A DNA stretch of 64,000 nt from Panax quinquefolius (taxonomy: Eukaryota > Streptophyta > Magnoliopsida > Apiales > Araliaceae), in assembly GCA_020205615.1 (NCBI GenBank), contig JAINUW010000545.1, forward strand, positions 58,373-122,372, given 5' to 3'. Below are positions 34,287 to 45,725 of this stretch, piece by piece (position 1 is the stretch's first letter; each line of letters opens with the position of its first letter). Under the pieces are notes generated by a model, which saw only the letters and a list, made by a program, of their open reading frames with translations, was not told the origin of the DNA and did no database searches. The position numbers and the translations under genes were made by a program.

Positions 34287-34960
34287 ATGTTGGCTCGAGT
34301 TGTTGAAGATTACGACCATACCATTCAATATCATCGTGGAATAGCGAACGTGGTAGCTGACATGTTGAGTAGAAGATCGTATGCGTTTATGAGTGCGATG
34401 TTATTAACACAAAGACCCATTTCGTATAACTTACAAATGATGAAGATAGAGTTAAAGACTCTAGGGACCCACTTGAAGATAACGAATATACGAGTAGAAT
34501 CGACTTTAATTGATAAAGTTAAAAGTCGTTCAAGCTACAGACCTGGAGCTGATAAATACGAAGAAGAAGGTTCAAGAGGGCATTATTCTAGAAGCAAGAG
34601 TCGATGAAAAGAGGAAATCTTAACCCTCGATTTAATTGGCCCATTTGAAATCCTCGATCGAGTAGGTACTGTGGCCTATAGACTCGTTTTACGGCCAAGT
34701 ATGTCGCGTGTTCAAATATTTTTCACGTATCGATGTTACGTAAATATGTGGATGACCTGAACCACATTATTGAATTGGAATTAGACGAGATAGCATAAGA
34801 TTTAACGTATGAGGAGATACGTGTTAAAATCTTGGTTAAGAAGGATCATATTCGACACTCAAAGGTTATACCTCAAGAGTTAGAATCTGAATTGAAGTCA
34901 AGGTATCCTCACCTCATCGGCATACCAGATACATACGTAAATTTCGAGGGTGAAATTTCA
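34287..34960 (+). pseudogene. Element C RNase H end and pol C-terminal remnant
   Basis: 34287-34400 matches the RNase H end (VVEDYDHTIQYHRGIANVV then LSRR). The integrase core is absent. From about 34620 (LIGPFEILDRVGTVAYRL) to 34960 (YPHLIG, FEGEIS) is the pol C-terminal tail with stops. The deletion removes most of RT, RNase H and integrase. Confidence 0.75.
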
Positions 34961-34962
34961 TA

Positions 34963-34973
34963 AGGAGGGGAGA
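34963..34973 (+). promoter_or_regulatory. Polypurine tract of element C
   Basis: AGGAGGGGAGA immediately before the 3' LTR. Confidence 0.7.
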
Positions 34974-34974
34974 T

Positions 34975-36977
34975 TATAAGACCCCGAATTTTATGAAATG
35001 AAAGTATTCAATTTTCTAATAATTATTATTTTATTTCGTAAATGGTTAAATTGATAAAAAGGTTAAAGTTAAGGGTGATATGTAAAAATTTTGCAAAGTA
35101 TGCAAGTTGTTATTTCGTAAGGGGTATTATTTCTTTCATATTCATGAAGAGAGTTATTTCTTTCAATAATCGTAAGAGTTGTTATTCCATTCTTTATTAT
35201 TACATTTGGAATAACTCATCATGCGGACTCACCGCATGCCTGGTGAATTCTTACATTATTCCATTCTTTATTATTCATTGGAATAACACATGCAATGCGG
35301 ACTACCGCATGCCTGGTGAATTCTTCTATTATTCCATTTTTTATTATTCTGTTGGAATAACTTGTCTACGTGGACTACCGCATGCATGGTGAATTCTTCT
35401 ATTATTCCATTCTTTATTATTACTCGTTGGAATAACTTCAACAAAGTCTGATCTCTATCGCATGCACAGTGAATTCTTCTATTATTTCATTCTTTATTAT
35501 TGTGTTGGAATAACCTGTCTATGCAGACTACCGCATGAATTGTGAATTCTTCTGTTATTCCATTCTTTATTAGTCTGCTGGAATAACCTATCTATGTGGA
35601 TTACCGCATGCATGGTGAATGATCCTTCATATTCATTCTTTATTAAATTATGGAAATGAGCTGTCTATGTGGATTACCGCATGGCGGGTGAAAATCCATT
35701 TGCAGTTTCGTATATTGTATTATACTCGTATGAGATATCCTTTCTGTTGTACTCATCATGGAATATCATTTACTTTGGTATTTTTTTTACGAGTTACTAT
35801 TCATGGGTTACTATTCATTCGATTACTATTCACTCTAGTATTATTCACTCGGGTATTCGGGGAACTTTTTGTGCCGGAGTACTATTCACGAGATACTATT
35901 CATGGGTTATTATTCACCTGATTACTATTCACTCTAGTATCATTCACTCAGGTATTCGGGACAATTTTCATGTCGGGGTACTATTCAGGGGGTACTATTC
36001 ACCCAAAAAATATATTTCTTTTCTGTCCAAAATATTTTTGGTACATGAATATTATTCTTGAATTTTACTATACAAAGCAGTATCATGTTGACAATTTGGA
36101 CGTTATTGATTTCTGAATGATAAATCTTTAAAATTTATCCTTGAACTTATTTTATTGAATTATTATGTCATTGTCATCATCCTCATGCTTATATTGTGAT
36201 GAAAGTCATCTTTGGCTTACGTGCATAGACGGACTTGGTATGATTATGACTAGGGATTATTCGGTATAATCATGACCGTAATGTGACGAATGATGTGGTG
36301 AAAGTCCTTATTGGCCTGTAGTTCATTGATGGACAGTTGTTGGTATGATTATAACCAGGTATTATTCGGTATAATCATGACCATTGATGATTACATGAAT
36401 ATCCTTGGCCGTGATGCAAGGATGATTGGATTTTATTTATTAAAATTTGAGTCTCGGTGATAAAGTTGATGAAAAACTTTTTAAATCATAGAAGATAGTA
36501 GATTTTATGCTCTACTTGACTCTTCTAATGGATTGCTTATTCATTGCAGTTGTTGATCTAAAACTTGTTGTCTATTGTATTCTATCAGTTGTTATACTGT
36601 TGAAGGCTAAGGATAATTTATTATGCATTATCTTAGTTATAATATTTCTTATTGGGCTAGTTGAGCTCACCGTTTTTCTTTCATTGTTCTCTTCAGGAAA
36701 TGAGAATGTAGCTGGGACTAGTCGGGAAACAGAGTGATGGTCCGAGATGGTGTTATAGTAGTCCTCACTATTCTATAAAATAGTTTGACAATAAATGCAA
36801 TGAGGACTCTATTTGAGAGTGGATATTGTCTAGAAGGCAATATTCTTGTTTAAACTCTCAGCTATGTTTTATCGTATTTTACATGAAAGTTGTATAATTA
36901 AGTTTTTTATTTATATTTTGTACCATATATTTGGTGACTCAAGATGGGTGATGTATACCTGTTTTGGGGGCGTCACA
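34975..36977 (+). repeat. Element C 3' LTR
   Basis: TATAAGACCC (first G changed to A) to GGGGGCGTCACA. About 270 bp longer than the 5' LTR, mostly from extra 73-bp units. ORFs 35619-36061 are repeat translations. Confidence 0.9.
35160..35695. repeat. 73-bp minisatellite in element C 3' LTR (7 units)
   Basis: Units marked by CGCATG near 35227, 35299, 35376, 35452, 35527, 35602 and 35676. Several carry ATGCGG-ACTA-CCGCAT or a wobble version. Confidence 0.85.
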
Positions 36978-36982
36978 CAGTG
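36978..36982. repeat. Target site duplication of element C, right copy
   Basis: CAGTG, identical to 30836-30840. Confidence 0.9.
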
Positions 36983-37715
36983 GGTTTTCCTTCAACAGTG
37001 TAGCAGTTATATTGGATGTGGATCCTTCAGCCTCTCCATAATTTCATGGCACTTTTTGTAAGCTGACAACAGGATACTATGGCTTGGATGGTAATGTGAT
37101 TGGCTTTAGCACAACCACTTTCAAAGGAGCTTTGACACCTTTGAGCTGAATTGGTTGTATCGTAAGTGATGTGGTAGCCAAATCATCCTTAGAGGATATA
37201 ACTGCTATGACTTCCTTCCATTTTGTAGGAAAGTCTTCCTTACTCTCAAGTAATACAGTGTCATTGTCGGCCATCTGTAGGACACCGCTGTCAATCAGAT
37301 TTTGTATAAGATGGTGGAGTGCCCAACATTCTTTAGTGCTGTGACCGTGAGAGTAAGAGTGATATTGACATACTCCATTGAAATTAAATCGTCTTGAGCA
37401 TGAGTTGATTGGAGGTAGCAGAGCTGTTATCCTTATTTCATTGATCAACATCTATAATATCTCTTCCATTGGTTGGCCTAAATAGGTGAATTCCCTTTAA
37501 TTGGCGAAGTCCCGACGGGCTTTGGCATTTTCTCTTTTTGTAATTTTATCCTCCAGTATTTCACTTTCTGGAGTACGTGGTGGAGTAGTAATAAGAGGAA
37601 GGAGGCTAGTATGCTTCTGGCTGAATAATTGACGTGTGACTTGGTGCTGATGAACCACCAAGTTTGCCAATTGTTCAACTTGCTCGCTAAGAGCCTTCAT
37701 TTTTTGTTCCATCAT
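36983..37715 (-). pseudogene. gag: Host element gag, C-terminal region with second YHxxxxGH motif
   Basis: 37715-37497 has a helical stretch MKALSEQVEQLANLVVHQ; 37451-37077 has CQYHSYSHGHSTKECWALH, then LIQNLIDSGVLQMAD. This C-x2-H-x5-H-x4-C block is the Tat-lineage equivalent of a zinc knuckle and is the second copy (see 37857-38021). TAA/TAG codons at about 37496 and 37453 break the frame. The piece ends at element C. Confidence 0.75.
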
Positions 37716-38021
37716 AAACTAGAACTGTGCAAAATCCCATTTGTCTGCACCATCTTTGCTGGTTGGGGAGGATCCATCACTAGGATGGGAAGTTTGTCCA
37801 CTACTCCAATTAATCATGTTAACCTCTTCTTCTTTGTGTTGAGGAAGAGGGTTGTGTTACACATGTGGTTGGTTGGGTTTAGTCACCACGATCTCACCAT
37901 TATCAAATAGATCTTGGATCTTATGCTTCAGGGCCCAGCAATCCTGGGTGTCATGTCCTGGAGCTCCAGCATGATAAGCATATTTCCTTCTAGCATTGCA
38001 ACCTTTTCCGCTCAGGTTGGT
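37716..38021 (-). pseudogene. gag: Host element gag, first YHxxxxGH motif
   Basis: From 38021: NLSGKGCNARRKYAYHAGAPGHDTQDCWALKHKIQDLFDNGE, cut here only for description: the motif is YAYHAGAPGHDTQDC with Tyr for the first Cys. It is followed by KPNQPHV, a TAA near 37857 and NPLPQHKEEEVNMI, which usually closes Gag in related elements. The piece begins at the edge of solo LTR F. Confidence 0.75.
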
Positions 38022-38343
38022 TGTAGCATCCCCAAATTCGGGTCCCAAATCACCACGGATCTGGTATACAATTCTATAACTATTGCGGAAGATATAAACA
38101 TAAGTTGTTTATACATTAAAACTTTACACACTACCCCAAGGTCGAAAACCTTCACATAAAACCTGAATCAATATCCTAACTATCATATAATATTATTATC
38201 ATACAATACTGTTACAATTTGCCTGCACAAGTAAACTAAAGCTGGATTTGTTTTTGACTTTTCCTTGTATCCAATGCATTTGTCTTTATCTGCAATGTTT
38301 ATCATGATATAGCAAGGGTGAGCATAAGTTTGCCCAGCAAGTA

Positions 38344-41300
38344 TGTAATGACTGAGAAATTTGAATTTTATTGTAAAATGATTTTATTAAAATAAATAAA
38401 AATAAAATCATATTTTATGTGATATCAAGATGGTTGTCATTCTATAACCTATTGATTTTAGAATGTCATAGTATTTTAGCTACGTGAAGGAATTAAAGTG
38501 TTTGAATTTCTAAGACGAAAATAAAAGTTTTTCGAGAAATTTTCCGAAAAACACTATTCATAGGTATTTGCTCGGGAATTATTTTTGAACTTCTGAGAAA
38601 TACGTAATGATAGAATACCAAAGTAAGACAGATTATGTAATAATAATCTAGTTATGGAAAATGTAATATTTCGCTTGAGGACTTAATTCGAGAATATTAA
38701 GCAGAGAGAAGTATTAGTAAGTAAGTATTAATTGTATGATACTTAGGTATTGTACAAGGGAATGAAAACGAGTATAATACGAAGTATTATACGAGTTTGT
38801 ATGAAGGAAGGAATATCGTATATAATGAAGTTGTATATGAAGTATAATATGAGAATAATACATAGACAATGTGTATATGTATTAAGTAATGTTAATGGAC
38901 TTGGATGATTGGTTAACAATTGGTACAAGCCCAAGTGAATTAAATGCCCAATATTAATTAATGAACAAGTTAATTAATGCAAGACCAAAAGATAGGTTAA
39001 TCTAAGCTAAATTAAAGTCCAATGGATTACTATGACGCATGGGGGAAACCATGCTAATATGGTTAATATGTGATAACCAAGATAAGTGGGGACCAAGTTA
39101 ATGTGGTAACCAAGTTATGTAATGACCAAGTTAAATGAGTAATGACCAACCAAAGGATAGGTTTTGTGCCATGCAAGTAATGAATACTAAGGAGGTGCAT
39201 AAGGAGGTGGGATTGTTTTAAAGTTCAAATTACCCTAACTTTGGAAAATCTATATATAGAGGAGGCTTACAAGCCATTTGTTAGTTGTTCAAATAATCCA
39301 AACATCTCAAAGTGCTTAATTTGTAGAGAGTTTAAGTTATAAATAATTCACTTCCATAAGCAAGAAGAAGAAGAAGAAGCTACTTACCAAGATTTCTAAA
39401 GTAAGACTTCTTCTCTAAATTATCTTCTAACTCTATGCATGATAGGTTGATAAGAAAAGATGGGTTAGGGAATATGGATGTTAATAAGTAAGAAGAATGT
39501 GTAAGTAATGAACTTAAGCCACATAAGTTGGTTATAAGTCATTTAAGCTAGCATAAGTTATAAACTTATGTGAAAGTATTATGAACTTGTCATGAGTTTA
39601 TTAATGAAAGTAAAGAAATTGTATGTATATTAATCATATATACATGAATGAAACTATATGTGAGAACATATATGCATGGTGATTAAAAGACTATAACTTT
39701 CATAAGTTACGAGCAATGAAGCTATAAGTAGTTTATAATTGAATAAGTTATAAACTCATAAAGATTAAGTCAAAATCCAACAATAAAAATAAGCAGTTGT
39801 ATTAAGTATGTGAAGATGTTTATAGAATGAATTGAATGCAATGAAAGTAATGAACAAATCATAAGTAATGAAGATTTTCCGAAAATCGAACGATTAGACG
39901 ATAATCGTCGAATTCGTGAAATTCCTAGATTAGAAGTCAAATTTTGAGTTTGAACTCGGAATTGTTATTTACCAATAGAGACAAGTCATGTTCGTCATTT
40001 TAGAGTTGCGGACTCGAGAATGATCGAATTCCGACTTAGAACGAAGAAACGAGCATTGAATGTTCACGAACGTTTATTGTTTACGTTAAAAATGAACCAA
40101 TAGGTGAATTTTTTAGCAAACGAAGTCAAATAGATAATGATGGCGCCGCAACGCCATAATAGTAACCGAGCATACTAGAAACTCGCGCATGGCAGATTGA
40201 ATCAGCATACTTACATTTTGTAGCATGACGCCATGAACGAAAAAAAGACCTCTCATCAGAGTGGGTAGCGCAATGCATGACCCACTAAGTAAGGAAGGAC
40301 TCGCCGCATACAACGCCATGTCCAGGACCTCTCCACTTTGTTAACTTCATATTTGCGAGGCATTATGTAGTTATAAAAAAGTGGCGTCGTGGCGCCGATC
40401 TCGAAACAAGGATAGTGATGAATATTTCTAAGTACAAAGAAAGAATGGTAATAGATTTAAAAGTAAACATACTTTAAGGAACATAACTTAACATTGTTTA
40501 AACTTTGTTAAACCTTAAGGATGTTGTATAAAGGTTGAGATAACCTAGTCAAATGTAAATGCAAGTATAATGATAAACCATAATGAATAGTAAATAAATC
40601 TAATACACAATTAGATTGAGATGAAGGGTAAGATAGTCATATACATACTTGATTATATATGACCTAATGTGAGGCATTATGTGATCCTGTATTGTAGAGA
40701 CTTGAAAGACTTGAACGTAAAGTATTTATACCGTAGCAGACGCTAAAGGCAAGTATTCTAACTCTTGTCTCAGTTCAATCTGAACAAGTTTTGAAGTTCC
40801 TGTATTCTTACACATGAACTAATGTATGATGAAGTTAAAGCCAATCTTTTTGGCTAGACTTGATATATTGAGTGGATTATTGATAATCTATTCATCTGTT
40901 ATCAAATGTTATTATCTTTTGTTAACTACTTGATATGGTTTTCAAAAGAAGACTGAAATGTTAAACAAATGTTTTGTCGGTAAAACTACAGGCACGCGAG
41001 GTTGCCACCAATTAAACGTACATACGTTTAATGAATGTAATGTTGATCAACATAGAGTACAATAGGCTGATCACCTAGAAGTACTCGTAAGTAATATCGG
41101 GCTTACGAACTTAGTTCCGGGTTGTCCTTTTCAAAGAAGAATGAATTGCTCAAGGTCTTGGACCGGGGTGAATGTTTTACTGAATACTAATATTATTGTA
41201 AAACATTTTGAAAGAAAGATGAAGTGCTATTTTAAATCATCAATAGTACTTCATAACTATTGTTCAGTTATTGAAGATATACGATTCGTATGTGTCAAGC

Positions 41301-41656
41301 ATGTTGTTTATTGAAATTGTCATACTTGCTGAGCTAGTTATGCTCACTCTTGCTTGAACCATATAAATGCAGCTAAGACTGAACGTCCCGAAGGATCGAA
41401 TAAGGATTAAGGAAAAGCTAAGGCAGATCATTAAGCTGTCTATGTAATAGTATAGGTTATTGTTTTAATGTTATTGATATTATGACAAAGAACCTTTGAA
41501 ATGGGTTTAGAACTTGGGATAATGTAAATATTATTTTGATAATATATAAGAGATGTTCATTCTTTTGAGGCTTTTCAATTGAATGAATGTATGAATATTA
41601 GTACAGTATAGCACCATCTGTCGGGTTGGAAGATTCCCGAATTTGGGGGCGCTACA
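38344..41656 (+). repeat. Element D 5' LTR
   Basis: TGTAATGACT to GGGGGCGCTACA, about 3.3 kb. TATA box at 39251-39258, (GAA)n at about 39361-39378, TGATCA hairpin 41057-41084, a perfect inverted repeat ATTAAACGTA/TACGTTTAAT near 41013-41034. Compared with the 3' LTR it lacks about 165 bp near 40132. ORFs 38743-38934 and 40113-40319 are not supported as genes. Confidence 0.92.
39251..39258 (+). promoter_or_regulatory. TATA box of element D 5' LTR
   Basis: TATATATA followed by GAGGAGGCTTACAAGCC; identical context at 48238-48245 in the 3' LTR. Confidence 0.6.
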
Positions 41657-41659
41657 GGT

Positions 41660-41674
41660 TGGTATCAAAGCCTA
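41660..41674 (+). promoter_or_regulatory. Primer binding site of element D
   Basis: TGGTATCAAAGCCTA, three bases after the LTR end; initiator-Met tRNA type. Confidence 0.85.
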
Positions 41675-41829
41675 GGTTATAAAACTTAAGGGGGATTAGA
41701 ACCTTAAGTTATAACTTTAATAAAGAAGTAAAAGATGAAAGATAACCCTATAAAAATGCATTATCTTATGTTATGTGTTTTTATTATTTTACTGATGTGT
41801 ATTAATCAAACTATATTGTTTTATTGTAG

Positions 41830-42450
41830 ATGTTAGGAGAAAATGATATGTATAGAGATATACATGTAGTGAGCGAGGATTCGGTTAATCGAGTAGAGAT
41901 ACTACCCAATCCCGTAGCAGTAGAACCAGAGGTGGTGGTAAACGAGTCTGGAGACTCGGACGATTTAGACTACTTGTCTATATTTGATGGCATGCTAGAG
42001 GAAGAGGTGGACGTGATGTCCTTTGATCAGGTTCCACCAACAGAAGAGTTAACTACCGGAGAGTCAATGAAAGCACTGTTTATGTCAGTTCTAGATAGAA
42101 ACGTCCACTACTATCAAGAAGTTAAGGAGTTGAAAGAGGAACTCCAAGCTCTCCGAGAGGATAAACTGAGTATGGAGGGCATGTAAGAAGAGAAACACGA
42201 TGATCGTGTTTTAGCCAAGGACAAGGTCCACGAGCTGAAACACGAAGTCTTTGAGCTCAATCATGAGCTAAAGACTAAGTAGCAGAAGTTAGAGAGGATG
42301 TCCTATATACATAGGAGTTCTCATGTGGACTTCCAGCAACAAGTAGCTGGACATCCAGTAGAAGCAGGGCAAGCTCGACATACCATTAGTCGGGATGTCA
42401 TTGCCGGTTTGGCCAAGAAAGATTTCGAGAATGCCATTCGGCAGATGTAA
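41830..42450 (+). pseudogene. Element D additional ORF upstream of gag
   Basis: One frame of 206 codons with two internal stops (TAA 42184, TAG 42280). It starts MLGENDMYRDIHVVSEDS; the first 75 residues are acidic (SGDSDDLDYLSIFDGMLEEE). The rest is charged and helical, likely coiled coil (YYQEVKELKEELQALRED, then KVHELKHEVFELNHELK), ending KKDFENAIRQM. It lies between PBS and gag in the sense direction. No match to a known family by eye. Extra ORFs before gag are known in Ogre but are not a usual part of Tekay elements. Length conservation across two stops suggests a real former protein. Confidence 0.55.
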
Positions 42451-42759
42451 TCTAGTTATAGCTAGAATACTTTAGATATGTAAATATTATATATCTAGTA
42501 GTGACGTAAAACCCTCTTTTATATATCAAGGGTAGTCTTTTGTAAATCCCAATTTTTGGAAAGAAATTGCGGGATGGTAATGTAATCAGCTAAGGCTGAG
42601 TAATGTAAAACAATGTAGTGTTATACTACAAGTTATGAATTAATATAAGTCTTTTTATGGAACATATTGAGTAATGGTTATGAGTTATTGTTTTAGTATA
42701 AATAATAACAAAACAAGAAGAAGAAAGTAATAATGTAGTATTGTTTTCTTAACAGCAAA
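42451..42759. other. Element D leader between additional ORF and gag
   Basis: About 300 bp of AT-rich sequence with no ORF, ending CTTAACAGCAAA before the gag ATG. TTTTCTTAACAG looks like a plant splice acceptor, so an intron spanning the upstream region is possible. Confidence 0.4.
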
Positions 42760-43800
42760 ATGCCGCCAAGAAGAAGACAACGAAATCAAGATACTAATGT
42801 TGAGCAATCGGAAGAAGGTCTGGTTAATCCAATACAAGAGTTCGTTAATCTTTTAACGGCTGCGTTTAATAGAACTGGGGCTAATGTACCCATAAATCCT
42901 GGAGTAGTACGAGCTACTACTTTTAAGAATTTCAAAAGTGTCGGTTCGCCGGAGTTCAAAGGAACTACGGACCCGATAGAAGCCTAAACTTGGGTGAAAG
43001 AAATTGAGAAAGCATTTGTTATAACAAATGTTGAAGAAGGTCAGAAGGTTGCTTTCGCAACCTATATGATGAAAGGGGATGCCAATTTCTGGTGGGAGAC
43101 AAACCAGGCTAGGGCTGAAATAGAAAACTTAACGTGGGTAAGGTTCAAGGAGATCTTCTTCGAGAACTACTTTCCCACGAGTATGAAGGGGAGGATGGAA
43201 ATGAGGTTTCTTGATTTGAAACAAGGGGATATGACTGTTCCCAAATATGCTGCCAAGTTTAATGAACTGGCAAGATTTGCTCCACATCAAGTGGACACTG
43301 AAGTGAGAAAGGCTAGATGATTTGGGCAAGGCTTGAAACCCTGGCTCTATAGCCGAATCTCTATGTTCCAATGTACTTCCTTTGGAACCATATTAGAAAA
43401 GGCAATAATTGCTAATGGTGGGAATGAGGCTCTCAGCCAGTACCACAAGGATAAGAAAAACAAGGGCAGGGATGATGGAGGAATAAAGACCGAGGGAGCC
43501 AGTGGTAGTGGCGACGGTCAAAAGAGGAAGGGTTTTAACTTTGGGAATACCGGAGTAAAGCAAGGGGATTCAAAAAGGAGGATGGAGGCCTGTAAAACCT
43601 GTGAGAAGACTTATTTAGGAGTCTATCTCAAGGGTAAGGCAGTATGTTATAATTGTGGGCAAGACGGGCATATTTTGCCTAACTGTCCCAATCCAAAGAA
43701 AAACCATGGATGTTTTTTATGTGGATCAACTGACCACATAGCAAGGAACTGTCCAAAGAAGGGGGCAGATGGAAATAAGGGCACTAATATCGGTAAGTTG
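42760..43800 (+). pseudogene. gag: Element D gag
   Basis: Starts MPPRRRQRNQDTN, the usual Tekay/Del Gag start. Gag domain: TTFKNFKSVGSPEFKGTTDP, YMMKGDANFWWET, FKEIFFENYFPTSMKGRME, LDLKQGDMTVPKYAAKFNEL, FAPHQVDTE. Two CCHC knuckles, CYNCGQDGHILPNC and CFLCGSTDHIARNC, lie near 43645-43755, preceded by a CKTCEKTYLG motif. In-frame stops: TAA 42985 and TGA 43318 (probably CGA to TGA). No frameshift. Confidence 0.93.
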
Positions 43801-44355
43801 GCTTTTAGTGGTCCAGCTCAGCTGGGTAGACCAATGGCCCGCACTTTTAATATGACGGTCCAAGATGCAGTGGCATCAGGAGATGTAGTTGCAGGTATTA
43901 TCCCGATCAATAACATAAATGCTTACGTGCTATTTGATTCGGGTGCTACTTGTTCGTTTATAGCATGTGATTTTGCTAGACGATTAGAATTACTTTTCGA
44001 AAAGTTTCTTATACCTTTGATTATTATGGTAGAAAATGAAGAGATAATTCCTGTTGAAGATATTCATAGGAATTGTTGCGTAGATATAAGGGGTTGTAAA
44101 TTATCGGTAGATTTAATACCGATAAAGTTGGGAGAATTCGATGTAATTCTCGGAATGGATTGGTTGATTAACCATGGGGCAATTATAGATTGTCAGAAGA
44201 AATGTGTGAGTATTAGGACGTTGAAGCAACCTCCTGTAGTATTTTACGGTAATAAATCGCCGGGACACTCGTGTTGTCTTATGATGACACAAACTAGAAA
44301 ACTTTTAAGGAAGGGATGTGTGGGTTACTTGTGCCATGTTGTTGACATCCAATGA
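43801..44355 (+). pseudogene. pol: Element D protease
   Basis: Same frame as gag. Active site AYVLFDSGATCSFIA near 43920-43965 keeps the DSG triad; flap and second block follow, with EFDVILGMDWLINHGAIIDC near 44130-44190. The frame ends at TGA 44353. The protease itself looks intact. Confidence 0.9.
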
Positions 44356-45725
44356 GTGGGAGCAACCATGGAACAAATACCTATAGTAAATGAATTCAAG
44401 GACGTGTTTCCCAGTGAGTTAGCGAGGTTACCACCGGATAGGGAGATTGAATTCATAATAAACATAGTGCCAGGAGCGGCACCAGTCTCAAGGGCACCGT
44501 ATCGTATGACGCTTGTGGAAATGAAAGAGCTAATGGTTCAGTTACAGGAACTATTGGATAGAAAGTACATTCAACCGAGTGTTTCCCCATGGGGTGCACT
44601 GATATTGTTTATCAAGAAGAAAGATGGATCCTTAAGACTTTGTATCGACTATCGAGAGTTAAACAAGTTAACGATAAAGAATAAATACCCATTGCCCAGG
44701 ATCGATGATCTTTCTGATCAGTTAAAAGGGGTAAAGTATTTTTCTAAAATAGATTTGCAGACGGGGTATCATCAATTAAAGGTTAAGAAGGAGGACATAC
44801 CAAAGACGGCATTCAGAACTCGTTATGCTCATTACGAGTTTCTGGTAATGTCATTTGGGTTGACGAATGGACCATCTGCATTTATGTATATGATGAACAG
44901 AGTGTTCAAACCATATTTGGACAAGTTTGTCGTTGTGTTTATCGATGATATTCTAGTCTATTCTACGATGCCAGAAGATCATGCTGAACACTTAAGGTTA
45001 GTGTTGGAGACACTAAGAAAGGAGAAGTTATATGCGAAATTCACTAAGTGTGAATTTTGGCTGGAGAAGGTACAGTTTTTAGGTTATGTCATTGACCAAG
45101 AAGGGATTTCAGTGGATCCAACAAAGGTAGAAGCAGTAATGAGCTGGGAACAACCGAAAATGCCGACTGAGGTGCGGAGTTTCCTAGACTTAGCGGGATA
45201 CTATCGAAGATTTATCCAAGATTTTTCAAAGATAGCTACCCCATTGACTAACTTGACAAGGAAGACGGTGAAATACGTGTGGACAGATAAATGTGAAGAC
45301 AGTTTTCAAGAACTGAAGAAAAGATTAAGTGAAGCACTTGTCATGTCATTACCCGATGACATAGGAAATTTTGTAGTTTATAGCGATGCTTCGCATAGAG
45401 GACTTGGTTGCATGCTCATGCAGCATGGCAAAGTCATTGCGTATGCATCACGATAGTTGAAGGATTATGAGAAAGTTTATCCTACTCATGATCTGGAACT
45501 GGTCGCGGTAGTATTTGCCCTAAAGATATGGAGACATTATCTTTATGGGGAGAAATGTGAGATATATACGGACCATAAGAGTCTAAAGTATATCTTCACT
45601 CAGAAGGAGTTGAATATGAGACAAAGAAGATGGCTAGAGTTGATAAAGGATTACGATTGTAAAATCCTATATCACCCTGGGAAAGCCAATGTAGTTGCCG
45701 ACGCCTTAAGTAGGAAGGGTTGGGA
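44356..45725 (+). pseudogene. pol: Element D reverse transcriptase and RNase H
   Basis: [65 protein letters not shown] and [12 protein letters not shown], so all three catalytic Asp are kept. Connection: [36 protein letters not shown]. RNase [17 protein letters not shown], then TAG at 45454 (CAG to TAG in the ASRQL motif), then [31 protein letters not shown] and [15 protein letters not shown]. Only the stop breaks it. Confidence 0.93.

Larger units (their letters stand above)
30841..36977 (+). mobile_element. Element C: internally deleted Ty3/gypsy element
   Basis: 5' LTR 30841-32571, PBS 32574-32590, internal 32572-34974, polypurine tract 34963-34973, 3' LTR 34975-36977, exact 5-bp TSD CAGTG. 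The internal part is only about 2.4 kb: gag, a scrap of protease, a few RT residues, an RNase H end and the end of pol. It is a non-autonomous relic inserted upstream of the host protease. Confidence 0.92.

Noticed and set aside
35160..35695. Regular repeats resembling a CRISPR array
   Set aside because: The whole 73-bp unit repeats with no unique spacers, inside a plant LTR, and occurs in both LTRs of element C.
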